Assembly: GCF_029222965.1 (NCBI RefSeq)
Contig: NZ_JARHUD010000001.1
Span: forward strand, 124,001-188,000
DNA: 64,000 bases
Direction: 5' to 3'
Source: Aquibaculum arenosum
Lineage (GTDB): Bacteria > Pseudomonadota > Alphaproteobacteria > Kiloniellales > DSM-21159
Positions 46,442 to 58,785 of this stretch are shown piece after piece (position 1 is the stretch's first letter; the number at the start of each line of letters is the position of its first letter). The notes beneath the pieces are model-generated. The model saw only the letters and a program-made list of their open reading frames with translations, had not been told where the DNA came from and did not search any database. The translations under genes were made by a program, and so were the position numbers.

Positions 46442-48520
46442 ATGCCCCTGGATGCGACAAAAGGCCCCCGCTGGGCCCGCAGCACCTGCCCGCACGATTG
46501 CCCCTCCACCTGTGCCCTAGAGGTGGAATTGCTGGCCGAAGACCGCATCGGCAAGGTGCGGGGCAATGCAGCGCACCCCTACACCGATGGCGTGGTCTGC
46601 GCCAAAGTCGCGCGCTATGCCGAGCGCCTGCACCACCCCGCACGCCTGACGCAGCCCCTCGTGCGGCGTGGCGAGAAGGGTGTGGGCATCAGCGCCTTCG
46701 AGCCCATCGGCTGGGACGCAGCGCTCGATCTGGCGGCCGAGCGCTTCCTGCGTGCGGAGGAGCGTTACGGCAGCGAGACCATCTGGCCCTACTTCTATGC
46801 CGGCACCATGGGCCACGTGCAGCGCGACGGGATCCACCGCCTGCGGCACGCCAAGCGTTATTCGGGCCAGCAGTCGACGATCTGCACCACCCTGGCGGAA
46901 TCCGGCTGGCTGGCGGGCACCGGCGTGAAGGCCGGCGTGGATGCGCGGGAAATCGCCGAGAGCGACCTGGTGGTGGTCTGGGGCGGCAATCCCGTCAACA
47001 CCCAGGTCAACGTCATGACCCACATCGCGAAGGCCCGGAAGGGGCGCGGAGCGAAGCTCGTGGTGGTCGATCCCTATCGTACAGGCACCGCAGCCCAGGC
47101 GGACATGCATCTGATGGTTCGGCCCGGCACCGACGCGGCGCTGGCGGCGGCTGTGGGGCACGTGCTGCTGCGCGACTGCCTGGCTGACCGCAGCTATCTC
47201 GCGCGCTTCACCGATTTCGATGCGGCGGCCGAGGCCTTCTATGCCGAGCGCTCGCCGGCCTGGGCGGAGGCGATCACCGGCGTGCCGGTGCAGCAGATCG
47301 AAACCTTCGCAGCGCTCTATGGCGCAACGCCGCGCAGCTACATTCGGGTGGGCTACGGTTTCGCCCGCACGCGCAACGGTGCGGTCTCTGTGCATGCCGT
47401 TTCCTGCCTGCCCGGCCTGTTGGGCGCCTGGCAGCACCGCGGCGGCGGTGCGCTCTGGGGCAACGGCGCGATCTACCAGCTCGACAAGAGCTTGATCGAA
47501 GGCCTGGACGCGCGGGATCCGTCCGTGCGGGTGCTGGATCAGTCGCGCTTCGGGCCGGTGATGACAGGCGACCCACAGGACCTGGGCGCGGGGCCGCCGG
47601 TGACGGGGCTCTTCATTCAGAACACCAATCCGGCGGTGGTCTGCCCGGAAACCCGCAAGTGTCTCGAGGGCCTGGCCAGAGACGATCTCTTCGTCTGCGT
47701 GCATGAGCAGTTCATGACCGAGACGGCAGCCATGGCCGATCTTGTGCTGCCGGCTACGATGTTCCTGGAGCATAACGATTTCTACACCGCCAGCGGCCAT
47801 ACCACCCTGCAGGTAACCCGCAAGCTTGTGGAGCCGCCCGGTGCTTGCCGCTCCAACCATGAGGTGCTCTGCGGCCTGGCCAAGCGGCTCGGCGCGCAGC
47901 ATCCCGGCTTCGAGATGACGGCCTGGGAGATGATCGATGCCACTTTCCGGGCTTCAGGCCATCCGGGGGCGCAGGAGGTCTATGACGCCGGTTGGCATGA
48001 CTGCGCCGAGAGCTTCGAGCGCCAGCACTTCCTGGAGGGCTTCGCCCACCCGGACAAGCGCTTCCATTTCCACGCCGACTGGGCGGCCATCGGGGCAGCC
48101 CATGCGGAGATGCCGCGGCTGCCGGATTACTGGCCGGCGCACGATCAAGTGACGGAGGACAAGCCCTTCCGTCTCGTGGCGGCGCCGGCGCGCAGCTACC
48201 TCAACACCACCTTCACCGAGACGCCTGGCTCGCAAAAGCGCGAAGGGCGGCCGACGGTGTTGATGCACCCGGCCACGGTGGAACGGCTGGGACTGGGGGC
48301 TGGGGAGCGCGTGCGGCTGGGCAACGAGCGTGGCTCGCTGCTCATCGCGGTCGAGCCCTTCGACGGGGTGCAGCCGGAGGTTCTGGTGGTGGAATCGATC
48401 TGGCCGAACGCCGCCTTCGAGGAGGGTGTGGGCATCAATCTGCTGACCAGCGCCGACGCCGGCGCACCGCGCGGCGGTGCGGTCTTCCACGACACGGCCG
48501 TTTGGGTCAGGCCGGCCTGA
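46442..48520 (+). CDS. Molybdopterin-dependent oxidoreductase
   Basis: 692 residues of the DMSO reductase superfamily (formate dehydrogenase/nitrate reductase-like). A [4Fe-4S] site is visible at the N-terminus (CPHDCPSTC with a fourth cysteine in GVVCAKVARYAERL). Cofactor-binding regions include VWGGNPVNTQVNVM, KLVVVDPYRTGTA and, near the C-terminus, GSQKREGRPTVLMHPATVER. No signal peptide is seen, so it is cytoplasmic. The gene is preceded by a GGAAAGAG site; a GTG nine bases earlier is also in frame. No electron-transfer partner gene adjoins, and substrate is unknown. Confidence 0.9.
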   Translation: MPLDATKGPRWARSTCPHDCPSTCALEVELLAEDRIGKVRGNAAHPYTDGVVCAKVARYAERLHHPARLTQPLVRRGEKGVGISAFEPIGWDAALDLAAERFLRAEERYGSETIWPYFYAGTMGHVQRDGIHRLRHAKRYSGQQSTICTTLAESGWLAGTGVKAGVDAREIAESDLVVVWGGNPVNTQVNVMTHIAKARKGRGAKLVVVDPYRTGTAAQADMHLMVRPGTDAALAAAVGHVLLRDCLADRSYLARFTDFDAAAEAFYAERSPAWAEAITGVPVQQIETFAALYGATPRSYIRVGYGFARTRNGAVSVHAVSCLPGLLGAWQHRGGGALWGNGAIYQLDKSLIEGLDARDPSVRVLDQSRFGPVMTGDPQDLGAGPPVTGLFIQNTNPAVVCPETRKCLEGLARDDLFVCVHEQFMTETAAMADLVLPATMFLEHNDFYTASGHTTLQVTRKLVEPPGACRSNHEVLCGLAKRLGAQHPGFEMTAWEMIDATFRASGHPGAQEVYDAGWHDCAESFERQHFLEGFAHPDKRFHFHADWAAIGAAHAEMPRLPDYWPAHDQVTEDKPFRLVAAPARSYLNTTFTETPGSQKREGRPTVLMHPATVERLGLGAGERVRLGNERGSLLIAVEPFDGVQPEVLVVESIWPNAAFEEGVGINLLTSADAGAPRGGAVFHDTAVWVRPA

Positions 48521-48544
48521 TCCCGCCCCGCCCGTCTCGTGAAG

Positions 48545-48850
48545 CTACTTCTGTGGCGGCAGCGCCAGTTTCACCAGGCCGCGGAAGGGGGCTTCGGGAT
48601 CGACTGGTTCGCCCTTGCGCAGGATGACGATCTCGCCCTGGCGGGCCAGATGGATCGCCTGCTGGCGCACGGCGTTCATGTAGCGCCGCCAGAGGTCCGG
48701 CGGGTCGCCGGTCTTGCGCTTGGTCTCGGCGAAGCTGCGAGCGACCTCGTCCGGGCTGATTGCCGCACCTGGACCGGCCACGGCCAGCATCTCCAGGATG
48801 GTGGCCCCCACGGGGTCGCGCTTTTTGGCGCCGATCTCACTTTCAGTCAT
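48545..48850 (-). CDS. DUF3253 protein downstream of dnaJ
   Basis: 101 residues, basic, with a winged-helix-like DUF3253 pattern: [25 protein letters not shown] and [24 protein letters not shown], then [10 protein letters not shown]. The family is small and uncharacterised. The gene starts 14 bases after the dnaJ stop on the same strand, so it is likely the third gene of the chaperone operon. It converges with the oxidoreductase gene. No membrane segment or signal. Confidence 0.8.
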   Translation of the reverse strand: MTESEIGAKKRDPVGATILEMLAVAGPGAAISPDEVARSFAETKRKTGDPPDLWRRYMNAVRQQAIHLARQGEIVILRKGEPVDPEAPFRGLVKLALPPQK

Positions 48851-48864
48851 GCTCGTGCAGCGCC

Positions 48865-50001
48865 TTAGTCTCGGAGGTCATCGAAGAACTCTTTTACGCG
48901 GGAGAAGAACCCGCGGCTTTCCGGATGGTGGCTGCCGCCGTCCTCGCCGCATTCGAGCTGGAACTCTTCCAGCAGCTCGCGCTGACGCTTGGTGATTTCC
49001 ACCGGTACCTCGACATTCACCTGGATGTAGAGATCGCCCATGGACTTGGAGCGCAGCACCGGCATGCCCTTACCACGCAGGCGGAACTGTGTGCCGGCCT
49101 GGGTGCCTTCGGGAATGGTGACCTTTGCGCGACCACCTTCAAGCGTGGGCACCTCAACGGCACCGCCAAGAGCTGCCGTGGTCATCGGCACCGGCACGCG
49201 GCAGAAGAGATTGGGCCCTTCGCGCTGAAAGAAGCGGTGCGGGGCGACGGAAAGAAAGATGTAGAGATCGCCCGGCGGGCCGCCGCGGCGCCCGGCTTCG
49301 CCCTCGCCGGAGAGCCGGATGCGCGTTCCATCCTCGACACCGGCAGGAATGTTCACCTGCAGCGTCTTCTCGCGATGGATCCGCCCGGCCCCCTCACAGG
49401 CCTTGCAGGGCGTCTCGATCACCTGGCCCTGGCCGCCGCAGGCGGGGCAGGCCCGCTCGATGGAGAAGATGCCCTGCTGCATGCGCACTCGGCCGCGGCC
49501 GTTGCAGGTGTTGCAGGTGATAGGCTTGGAACCGGGTTCTGCGCCGCTGCCATCGCAGGACTCGCAGCCCACCCAGGTGGGCACGCGGATCTGCGCTTCC
49601 TTGCCGTGGTAGGCTTCTTCCAGGGTGATCTCCATGTTGTAGCGGAGATCGGCGCCGGAGGGCGCACCGCCGCGCCGGGCACCACCCATGATGTCGCCGA
49701 ACATCTCGTCGAAGATGTCGGCAAAACCGGTGAAGTCGAAGCCGCCCGGCCCGGCTCCACCCCCGGCCGCGGCGCCATCGACGCCAGCGTGGCCGAAGCG
49801 GTCGTAGGCCGCCCGGGTCTTGGAATCCTTCAGGACTCCGTATGCTTCGTTGAGTTCCTTGAACTTCTTCTCGGCCTCGGCATCGCCCGGATTGCGGTCC
49901 GGGTGATACTGCATGGCCAGCTTGCGATAGGCCTTCTTGAGTTCGTCGTCGCTGGCTCCTCGCGCGACCCCCAGCGTTTCGTAGTAATCTCTTTTGGCCA
50001 T
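48865..50001 (-). CDS. dnaJ: Chaperone DnaJ (Hsp40)
   Basis: 378 residues, full-length type I DnaJ. The J domain carries [11 protein letters not shown] (HPD motif) that stimulates the DnaK ATPase. Then come a glycine-rich segment with [19 protein letters not shown], four zinc-finger C-x-x-C-x-G-x-G motifs ([32 protein letters not shown]) and two substrate-binding beta domains. Lies 194 bases downstream of dnaK, with a hairpin between them. Confidence 0.98.
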   Translation of the reverse strand: MAKRDYYETLGVARGASDDELKKAYRKLAMQYHPDRNPGDAEAEKKFKELNEAYGVLKDSKTRAAYDRFGHAGVDGAAAGGGAGPGGFDFTGFADIFDEMFGDIMGGARRGGAPSGADLRYNMEITLEEAYHGKEAQIRVPTWVGCESCDGSGAEPGSKPITCNTCNGRGRVRMQQGIFSIERACPACGGQGQVIETPCKACEGAGRIHREKTLQVNIPAGVEDGTRIRLSGEGEAGRRGGPPGDLYIFLSVAPHRFFQREGPNLFCRVPVPMTTAALGGAVEVPTLEGGRAKVTIPEGTQAGTQFRLRGKGMPVLRSKSMGDLYIQVNVEVPVEITKRQRELLEEFQLECGEDGGSHHPESRGFFSRVKEFFDDLRD

Positions 50002-50142
50002 GACCTCGCCGTCGACTGTGCTTCCCCAGGAGGCCGCTCGCCCGGCCCCACCTTGTGGTATGAGAACGGCGCTGTTCTCACCCTCTCCATTTCGGGGGCC
50101 CTGCCCAGGACCGGCCCGAACGCGACTGCCCTAACGGGCAAC

Positions 50143-50171
50143 GGCCCACGCAGTTTTCCGCTGCGTGGGCC
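50143..50171 (-). terminator. Hairpin between dnaK and dnaJ
   Basis: GGCCCACGCAG (50143-50153) pairs perfectly with CTGCGTGGGCC (50161-50171) around a seven-base loop, 24 bases after the dnaK stop. On the minus strand no U-run follows, so it probably attenuates or stabilises rather than fully terminates, allowing less DnaJ than DnaK. Confidence 0.6.
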
Positions 50172-50195
50172 GGCTAATGCACCGATTGCTCGGCG

Positions 50196-52118
<1,923 letters not shown>

Positions 52119-52290
52119 GTGCTTCCTCTTCGTTCGGCAGAACCGTCTCTGACGGCCTCAACTGAGCACCGTACTGCGGTCCCCATCATCACACTTCGTC
52201 GTAAGGTGGCGCGGCACACCGCGCTCGCGATCTTTGCCAGCCTGAGCGCCAGCGGGACGCTTCGGTCCTGCCGGCGTCGGCGTCGAATGG

Positions 52291-52320
52291 GTATATAAGA
52301 AGCAAGCGATCACCTACAAG
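52291..52320 (-). promoter_or_regulatory. RpoH (sigma-32) type promoter of dnaK
   Basis: Read on the minus strand, CTTG (52317-52320), 17 bases, then CTTATATA (52292-52299). This fits the alphaproteobacterial RpoH consensus of CTTG with CYTATNT at 17-18 bases. It would give a leader of about 170 bases before dnaK, overlapping the start region of the divergent small gene. Confidence 0.7.
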
Positions 52321-52376
52321 CCGTGAGGTTTACACGCTGCTTGCACCGGAGAATTGCGTCGGCCACATTCCCGGTC

Positions 52377-52640
52377 ATGTTCTATCGTCGCGACCGAGAA
52401 CCGCTGCCACGCGATGGCATCCATCTGGCCATCATGATGCTGCTCGGCTTCAACGTGGTGCTCGGAGTCGCCTTGATGCTCCTGGGTGGCGAATTCTGGG
52501 ACGATCCCGGCGTGAGCCGCTTCGGCTCTTGGCTGGCGCTGCTCAGTGCCGGGTTCTACATTTTCTTCCGCTGGTTCCAGCGGCGCGAAGCGCAGCGCCG
52601 GCAGCAGGACGGGGAGGGAGGCGACAGCGCCGGGCAATGA
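52377..52640 (+). CDS. Small two-helix membrane protein
   Basis: 87 residues with two hydrophobic segments (LAIMMLLGFNVVLGVALMLL and LALLSAGFYIFFRWF) and a charged C-terminal tail. No domain recognised. The start could be the ATG at 52377 or a GTG at 52323 in the same frame. Its stop overlaps the DUF1848 start (ATGA at 52637-52640), so the two are co-translated. Placement next to the dnaK promoter is probably coincidental. Function unknown. Confidence 0.6.
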   Translation: MFYRRDREPLPRDGIHLAIMMLLGFNVVLGVALMLLGGEFWDDPGVSRFGSWLALLSAGFYIFFRWFQRREAQRRQQDGEGGDSAGQ

Positions 52641-53512
52641 TCGTCTCGGCCAGCTATCGCAGCGACATCCCCGCCTTCTACGGCCAGTGGTTCCTGGAGC
52701 GCCTGCGCGCCGGAGAGGTCGCCTGGCGCAATCCCTACAGCGGCGCGGTGCACCGCCTGCCGCTCACCTGCGAAGCGGTCGAGGGCTTCGTCTTCTGGAC
52801 GCGCAACCCGACGCCCTTCCTGCCGGTCCTGAAGGAGCTGGCCGAGGCCGGTTGGCCCTTCGTGCTGCAGGTCACCATCACCGGCTATCCACGGGCCCTG
52901 GAGGCCTCGGTGCCGGCGCCGGAGCGTGTGCTGCCGGCGCTGCAGGAGATCCGGCGGCGCTACGGTCCGCACTGCCTGGTCTGGCGCTACGATCCGGTTT
53001 TCCTCAGCGACCTGACGCCGCCGAACTTCCACCGCGCGCAGCTTGCTGAGTTGGCTGAACGGTTTGGCGGGTTGAGCGACGAGGTGGTCTTGTCCTTTGC
53101 CCAGATCTACGCCAAGACCCGGCGTAACAGCGATGCCGCTGCCCGGCGGCACGGCTTTGACTGGACCGATCCGCCGGCGGCGGAAAAGCAGGCGCTGCTG
53201 GGGGACCTGGGCGGCATCGCCCGCGCACAGGGTTTTCGTCCAACGCTCTGCAGCCAGCCGGACTTGTTGGGTGCCGGCCTGGAGCCGGCGCGCTGCATCG
53301 ATGCTGAGCGGCTGTCTGCTGTGGCCGGGCGTCCAATCGCCGCGCGCAAGAAGGGCAATAGGCCGGGCTGCCTCTGTGCCGAAAGCCGCGACATCGGTGC
53401 CTACGACACCTGCCCGCATGGCTGCGTCTATTGTTACGCGGTGCGCGCGCCGCAACTGGCCAAGACCAAGCATGCGGCACAGGACCCAAAGGTCGAGTTG
53501 CTCGGCGGTTGA
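52637..53512 (+). CDS. DUF1848 protein with C-terminal cysteine cluster
   Basis: 291 residues. It starts with MIVSASYRSDIPAFYGQWF and includes VEGFVFWTRNPTPFLPVLKEL and WRYDPVFLSDL, all typical of DUF1848. The C-terminus carries cysteines in GCLCAES and DTCPHGCVYCYA. The C-x3-C-x2-C arrangement with an aromatic before the last cysteine recalls the radical SAM cluster loop, though at the unusual C-terminal end. A fold related to spore photoproduct lyase or radical SAM enzymes is plausible but unproven. ATGA overlap with the upstream membrane protein. Confidence 0.8.
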   Translation: MIVSASYRSDIPAFYGQWFLERLRAGEVAWRNPYSGAVHRLPLTCEAVEGFVFWTRNPTPFLPVLKELAEAGWPFVLQVTITGYPRALEASVPAPERVLPALQEIRRRYGPHCLVWRYDPVFLSDLTPPNFHRAQLAELAERFGGLSDEVVLSFAQIYAKTRRNSDAAARRHGFDWTDPPAAEKQALLGDLGGIARAQGFRPTLCSQPDLLGAGLEPARCIDAERLSAVAGRPIAARKKGNRPGCLCAESRDIGAYDTCPHGCVYCYAVRAPQLAKTKHAAQDPKVELLGG

Positions 53513-53524
53513 TCGGCTTTTGCG

Positions 53525-54118
53525 TCAGATGATTGGAATATGCGGCGCCGAGTCGCGCGGGGCCTTGCCGATCAGGCGCGGGTCGTCCGCCACCTCCACC
53601 TGTCGGGCATAGGGACGAAAGCCGCTGCGGCAGTAGAAGGCGAGGGCTTGCGGGTGATCCAGGGTGCAGGTGTGCAGCCAGAGCCGCTGGATCGGTTGCT
53701 CCCAAGCCAATTCCAGCGCCCGATTCATCAGCCAGCGCCCGGCGCCCTGACCGTGCAGGCTGCCGGCCAGGCCGAAGAAGGCGAGCTCGCACTCGCCTTC
53801 CTGGCGAAAGTCCAGTTCCAGCAGCCCCATGTCCCTGCCATCGGCTTCCAGCGCATAGAAGGCAACGCCCGGATCGCGCAGCACAGCGTCCAGCTCCGAC
53901 TCGGGAATGACCAGGCGGGAAAACCAGAGCCAGTCCTCCCCCACGCGCCGGTAGAGAGCGCGGTACCAGTCACCGTCGGGCTGGGCTACACGTCGCAGGT
54001 GCCAGGGCGCCGGCGTCGGCTCGGGGCGCGGCTCAGGCCGGGCGCGCATCTCGAGATAGGTCACGACCGCCGCGATCTTGCCGGCGGGGATGTCATGGAA
54101 GCCGTCGGAGAGGCTCAT
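53525..54118 (-). CDS. GNAT family N-acetyltransferase
   Basis: 197 residues. GNAT motifs are ELAFFGLAGSLHGQGAGRWL (acetyl-CoA loop) and LHTCTLDHPQALAFYCRSGF (C-terminal motif B). The N-terminal 50 residues precede the GNAT fold proper. Target unknown. It follows the RND pump gene on the same strand by 72 bases and converges with the DUF1848 gene, so it may be the tail of the efflux operon, but no functional link is evident. Confidence 0.85.
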   Translation of the reverse strand: MSLSDGFHDIPAGKIAAVVTYLEMRARPEPRPEPTPAPWHLRRVAQPDGDWYRALYRRVGEDWLWFSRLVIPESELDAVLRDPGVAFYALEADGRDMGLLELDFRQEGECELAFFGLAGSLHGQGAGRWLMNRALELAWEQPIQRLWLHTCTLDHPQALAFYCRSGFRPYARQVEVADDPRLIGKAPRDSAPHIPII

Positions 54119-54190
54119 GCGGTTCGCAGGTCCGTGTTCGCTGTGGATGTTTTCTGTTCCCGGTCCGCATAGCGCGGCTGAGGGCCAGCG

Positions 54191-57100
54191 TCACCCCTCG
54201 CCGGGAGCGATTTCGCCCGCTTCCTCGCCCGCTGCCTGGGTCGCCTCCTGTTTCTGCGCCCGCTTTCTGCCGCCCGGGCGCCATTCAGCCAGATGCGCCG
54301 CCACGGCGTAGAGGTTGGGGATCACAAAGAGCCCGACCAGCGTCGCCGCCAGCATGCCACCCAGCACGGTGATGCCCACCGGCACCCGCGCGCCGGCCCC
54401 GGCACCGGTGGAGAGCACCAGCGGCAGCACGCCGAAGATGAAGGCCAATGCTGTCATCAGCACGGCGCGGAAGCGCTGTTCGGCACCATTACGGGCCGCT
54501 TCCAGGATCGAATGGCCCGCCTCGCGCTGACTCTTGGCGAACTCGACGATCAGGATGGCGTTTTTGGATGCCAGTCCGATGAGCAGCACCATGCCCACTT
54601 GGGCGTAGAGGCTGTTCTGCAGCCCAACCAGCGTCAGCGCCCCCACCGCGCCGAAAAGCGCTATGCCCAGCGAGAAGATGATCGAGAGCGGCAGCATCCA
54701 GCTTTCGTACTGCGCCACCAGGAAAAGGTAGGCGAAGATCAGGGCCAGGGCGAAGATGAAGACTTCGGTGCCCGCGGTCTGGGTCTCCTGCAGCGACATC
54801 CCCGACCACTCGAAGCCGTAGCCTTCCGGCAGGACCTCGGCGGCGGTGCGCTCGAAGGCGGCCATGGCATCGCCGGTGCTGGCGCCGGGCGCGGTCTGGC
54901 CGTTGATCGAGGGCGAGACCATCAGGTTGTAGCGCGGGATGATGTAGGGGCCGAGCACCGTCGTCACGGACACCACGCTGCGCAGCGGCACCATGTCGCC
55001 GTTGGTGCTGCGGGCATAGAGCCCCATGATGTCCTCGGCGTCGCTGCGGTAGTCGGCTTCCGCCTGCAGCTTCACCTGGTAGACGCGGCCGTCCATCGTG
55101 AAGTCGTTGACGTAGCGCGAACCGAAGTGCGCGCCGAGCGTGGAGTAGATTTGCCCGACGCTCAGGCCCAGCAACTGCGCGCGGTCACGGTCGACGTTGA
55201 CGAAGAGTTGGGGCACGTCGGCGTTGTAGGTGGTGGAGGCGCCGCCGATCTCCGGCGCCTGATTGACGGCGCCCAGGAAGGAGCGGGCGACCTGCGCCAC
55301 CTCCTCCGGCGGCTGACCGCGCAGGGCTTGCAGCCGGAAGTCCAGGCCGCCCACGGTGCCGACGCCCGGGATGGGCGGCGGCACGAAGGCCATGATGTTG
55401 GCGCCTGGCATGGTGAAGAACTGGCTTTGCAGGCCCATGATCATGTCGCGGAGATTGATGCCCGCCTCGCCCCGTTCCTCCCAGGAGTCGAGCGAGGCGA
55501 TGGCCATGCCGCTGTTGGGGGTGACGGTGCTTTGCAGCATGCTGTAGCCGGCCACCGAGATGACGTTCGCAACGCCTTCCGTCTCGCCCAAAAGCGCCTC
55601 GACGCGGTGCACCACCTCCTGCGTTCGGTTCAGCGAGGCGGCGTCGGGAAGCTGGATCTCGACGAAGATCGCCCCCTGGTCCTCGTTGGGCAGGAAGGTG
55701 GACGGCAGGCTGGTGAACATCAGGTAGGCGCCGACGAAGGCGGCCGCCAGCACGCCCAGCGCGATGTAGGGCGCGCGCAGCAGCCATCCCACCACCCGGC
55801 CATAACCGTTCCGGGTGGCGTCGATGCCGCGGGCGAACCAGCCCAGCGGTCCGCGGCGATAGCCCTGTTTGGCCGGCCGCAGCAGCGTGGCCGCGAGCGC
55901 TGGGCTGAGCGTCAGCGCCACCAGGGCCGAGACCACCAGGGAGGAGGAGAGGGTGACGGCAAACTGCCGATAGAGCTGTCCGGTGATGCCCGGCAGGAAG
56001 GCCGTGGGCAGCACCACCGCCAGCAGCACGAAGGTGGTGGCGATGATGGGTCCGGTGATCTGGCTCATGGCCCTGCCGGTGGCCTCGGCGACGCCCATAT
56101 CCGGATGCTCTTCCAGCACGTGCTGGACGTTCTCCACCACAAGAATCGCGTCGTCCACCACCAGGCCAATGGCCAGCACCAGGGCCAGCAGCGTCACGGT
56201 GTTCGCCGAATAGCCCAGGGTGAGCAGTATCGCCATCGCACCCAGGAGCGACACGGGTATCGCCAGCGCCGAGATCAGCGTGGCGCGCCAGTCCTGCAGG
56301 AAGAGGAAGGTGATAATGAGGACGATGACGAAGGCCTCGATCAGCACCTCGACGATCTGGTCGACGCTGGTACGTACGAACTGGGTGGCGTCGTAGACTA
56401 CCTGATACTCGAGGCCCTCCGGGAAGGTGGTCGCTAGGCTTTCGAGCTCGGCCAGCGTCGCATCCGCAGTCGCGATGGCGTTGGCGCCCGGCGATTGCGA
56501 GATCATCAGCATCGCCGTTTCCTGCCCATTCAGCAGGGCGGTGGAGGAGTAGTCCTGCGCTCCCAGCTCCAGGCGGGCGATGTCGCCCAGGCGCACCACG
56601 GAGCCCTGATCGCCGGTGCGGATGACGATGCGCTCGAATTCTTCGGCCGTGCGTAGGCGTCCCTCGGCCACCAAGCTGTACTCGACGGCGGTGTTGGCGG
56701 GGGCCGGCTGCGCCCCGACCCGGCCCAGAGAGGCCTGGATGTTCTGGGCGCGAATGGCATCGGTGACGTCATCCGCTGTGATGCCCAGCGCGTTCATGCG
56801 TGACGGATTGAACCAGACCCGCATGGAGTAGTCGGACGCCCCAACCAGGGTTACGTCGCCCACGCCGTCGATGCGCTTGAGGGCGTCGATCACCTGCGAG
56901 GAGGCGAAGTTGGTGATTTCCAGTGAGGAGAGGCTGCCCTCGGGGGAGTAGAAGCCGAGTGCAAAGAGGAAGTCCGGCGAACTGGCCTGAACGGTCACGC
57001 CCTGCTCGGTCACCTCCTGGGGCAGCTGCGACATGGCCAGTTGCGAACGGTTTTGCACGTTGACCTGGGCGATGTCCGGGTCTGTGCCCACCTCGAAGGT

Positions 57101-57379
57101 GACCGACAGCGAGTACTGGCCGGCGTTCGTGCTGGTGGAGGACATGTAGATCATGTCCTCCACGCCGTTGATTGCCGTCTCCAGTGGCCCGCCAACCACG
57201 TCGGCGATCACCTCGGCGCTGGCGCCCGGATAGCTCGCCGAGACCTGGATGGTCGGTGGCGTGATGTCCGGATACTGCTGCACCGGCAGCACCTGGATGG
57301 AGATCAGGCCGGCAATCGCAATGACCAGCGATATCACCATCGCCAGCCGGTTGCGGGAGATGAAGATGTTGCGGCTCAT
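54191..57379 (-). CDS. RND multidrug efflux pump, inner-membrane permease (HAE1/AcrB type)
   Basis: 1062 residues, the standard AcrB/MexB length. Proton-relay residues D409 and D410 are in [20 protein letters not shown] and the lysine in [15 protein letters not shown]. The N-terminus [20 protein letters not shown] is that of HAE1 drug exporters. Its first codon overlaps the adaptor stop by one base, an arrangement for coupled translation. Distinct from the pump at 248-3316. The outer-membrane channel gene is not adjacent, so it may use a shared TolC. Confidence 0.95.
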   Translation of the reverse strand: MSRNIFISRNRLAMVISLVIAIAGLISIQVLPVQQYPDITPPTIQVSASYPGASAEVIADVVGGPLETAINGVEDMIYMSSTSTNAGQYSLSVTFEVGTDPDIAQVNVQNRSQLAMSQLPQEVTEQGVTVQASSPDFLFALGFYSPEGSLSSLEITNFASSQVIDALKRIDGVGDVTLVGASDYSMRVWFNPSRMNALGITADDVTDAIRAQNIQASLGRVGAQPAPANTAVEYSLVAEGRLRTAEEFERIVIRTGDQGSVVRLGDIARLELGAQDYSSTALLNGQETAMLMISQSPGANAIATADATLAELESLATTFPEGLEYQVVYDATQFVRTSVDQIVEVLIEAFVIVLIITFLFLQDWRATLISALAIPVSLLGAMAILLTLGYSANTVTLLALVLAIGLVVDDAILVVENVQHVLEEHPDMGVAEATGRAMSQITGPIIATTFVLLAVVLPTAFLPGITGQLYRQFAVTLSSSLVVSALVALTLSPALAATLLRPAKQGYRRGPLGWFARGIDATRNGYGRVVGWLLRAPYIALGVLAAAFVGAYLMFTSLPSTFLPNEDQGAIFVEIQLPDAASLNRTQEVVHRVEALLGETEGVANVISVAGYSMLQSTVTPNSGMAIASLDSWEERGEAGINLRDMIMGLQSQFFTMPGANIMAFVPPPIPGVGTVGGLDFRLQALRGQPPEEVAQVARSFLGAVNQAPEIGGASTTYNADVPQLFVNVDRDRAQLLGLSVGQIYSTLGAHFGSRYVNDFTMDGRVYQVKLQAEADYRSDAEDIMGLYARSTNGDMVPLRSVVSVTTVLGPYIIPRYNLMVSPSINGQTAPGASTGDAMAAFERTAAEVLPEGYGFEWSGMSLQETQTAGTEVFIFALALIFAYLFLVAQYESWMLPLSIIFSLGIALFGAVGALTLVGLQNSLYAQVGMVLLIGLASKNAILIVEFAKSQREAGHSILEAARNGAEQRFRAVLMTALAFIFGVLPLVLSTGAGAGARVPVGITVLGGMLAATLVGLFVIPNLYAVAAHLAEWRPGGRKRAQKQEATQAAGEEAGEIAPGEG

Positions 57380-58542
57380 CAGCCATCATCCCCCACCGGG
57401 CGGCCCTGGCTGGGTTGCACGGCGGCGCCTTCGCTCAGGCGCTGGACGCCCTGGGTGACCACGAGTTCCCCGCCTTCCAGCCCCTCAACCACCGCCCAAC
57501 CGTCGGGCACCCGGGCGCCGGTCTCGATGCGCTGCTGGGTGACCGTGTCGTCGTCCTGCAGGATGTAGACATAGCGGCCGCTGCGGTCCTGCAGCACGGC
57601 GGACTGCGGCACCACCGGCAGCTCGCGCTGCTCGCCCTCCTGGATGTAGAGCGTGACGTTCTGGCCGGGCAGCAGCAGCCCGTCGGGATTCGGGAAGATC
57701 AGGCGGACCGGCACCGTGCCCGTGCGGGTGTCTACTTCGCTGGAGACATACTCGAGCCGCCCTTGATGGGCATAGTCTACGCCGTTGGGAAGACGCAGCC
57801 GCATCTGCAGCGCGTCCGACTCCAGCGTCCCGCCCGCGTCGACCACCTGCTGGCGCAGGGTGGCAAAGCGGTCGTCGGTGAGGGAGAAGCCCACGCGGAT
57901 CGGATCGAGCTGGACGATGCGCGCCAGCGACCCTAAATCGGGCCCGACGAGGTTACCGTGGCTGAACTGCGACTGGCCGATCTGGCCGCCGATCGGTGCG
58001 TGGATCTGGGTGTAGGAGAGGTCCAGTTGCGCCGCGCTGACCGCCGCCTTGGCTGCCTCCACGTCGGCCTCGGCCATGGCGGCCGCCGCGCGCGCTTCGT
58101 CAAGGGAGGCTTGGGGTGAGGTGCCGCGATTCGCCAGTTCCTGAGTACGCGCCAGCGTGCGCTGGGCCTCGTCCGCTCCCGCTTCGGCGCGGGAAAGCTG
58201 GGCCTGGGCGGAGGAGAGCTGCGCGTCGTATTGATCGGGTTCAATGATGAAAAGCAGATCCCCTTCTTCGACCCTTTGACCGGGTGCGAAGGAGACTTCC
58301 TGTAGGAAACCCTGCACCCGGGCGCGCAGGTCGACGGCCTCGATGGCCTCCACCTGGCCCAGGAACTCTTCCGGGTGGTCGATCACCTGCACCTCGATGG
58401 GTTGGACCACCACCGCAGGGTTCGGCATCTCCAGACCAGGCATCTGGGCCGCCGCAGGCTGCGCCAGGCCGCAGGCAGCCGCGAGTGCCAGGACGCAGGT
58501 TGCGGCTTTTCCCCATCGAGTCAGCTTTTTCTTGTGGTTCAT
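57379..58542 (-). CDS. RND efflux periplasmic adaptor (MexA/AcrA type)
   Basis: 387 residues. A signal peptide is evident (lysine-rich start, then [16 protein letters not shown]), followed by the lipoyl halves ([20 protein letters not shown]) around an alpha-helical hairpin ([36 protein letters not shown]) and beta-barrel parts. The reading frame remains open across the antisense of trpB to 60021, but the ATG at 58540-58542 gives a proper signal peptide and is the only sensible start. First gene of the pump operon; divergent from trpB. Confidence 0.93.
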   Translation of the reverse strand: MNHKKKLTRWGKAATCVLALAAACGLAQPAAAQMPGLEMPNPAVVVQPIEVQVIDHPEEFLGQVEAIEAVDLRARVQGFLQEVSFAPGQRVEEGDLLFIIEPDQYDAQLSSAQAQLSRAEAGADEAQRTLARTQELANRGTSPQASLDEARAAAAMAEADVEAAKAAVSAAQLDLSYTQIHAPIGGQIGQSQFSHGNLVGPDLGSLARIVQLDPIRVGFSLTDDRFATLRQQVVDAGGTLESDALQMRLRLPNGVDYAHQGRLEYVSSEVDTRTGTVPVRLIFPNPDGLLLPGQNVTLYIQEGEQRELPVVPQSAVLQDRSGRYVYILQDDDTVTQQRIETGARVPDGWAVVEGLEGGELVVTQGVQRLSEGAAVQPSQGRPVGDDG

Positions 58543-58785
58543 GGCCGCTGCCGGTCGCCCCCCCTTTGTCGCTGCCTGCCCTGGATGGATTATCGTTCTC
58601 CAGTGCCACTTTAGCGTAGCACTTGCACTGCGGGCGCCAACAGATTTCTGAGGTGGGATCGGGCGCATTTTCGATAGCCTGGCGCGGCACGCCGGGGCGC
58701 CGGAAACACCCACACACAGGCTGCGTTGCGCGGCAGGCCCGCTTGCGGCAGAGTGCGCCGCAATGCACAGCAGGTTCCGGAACCC

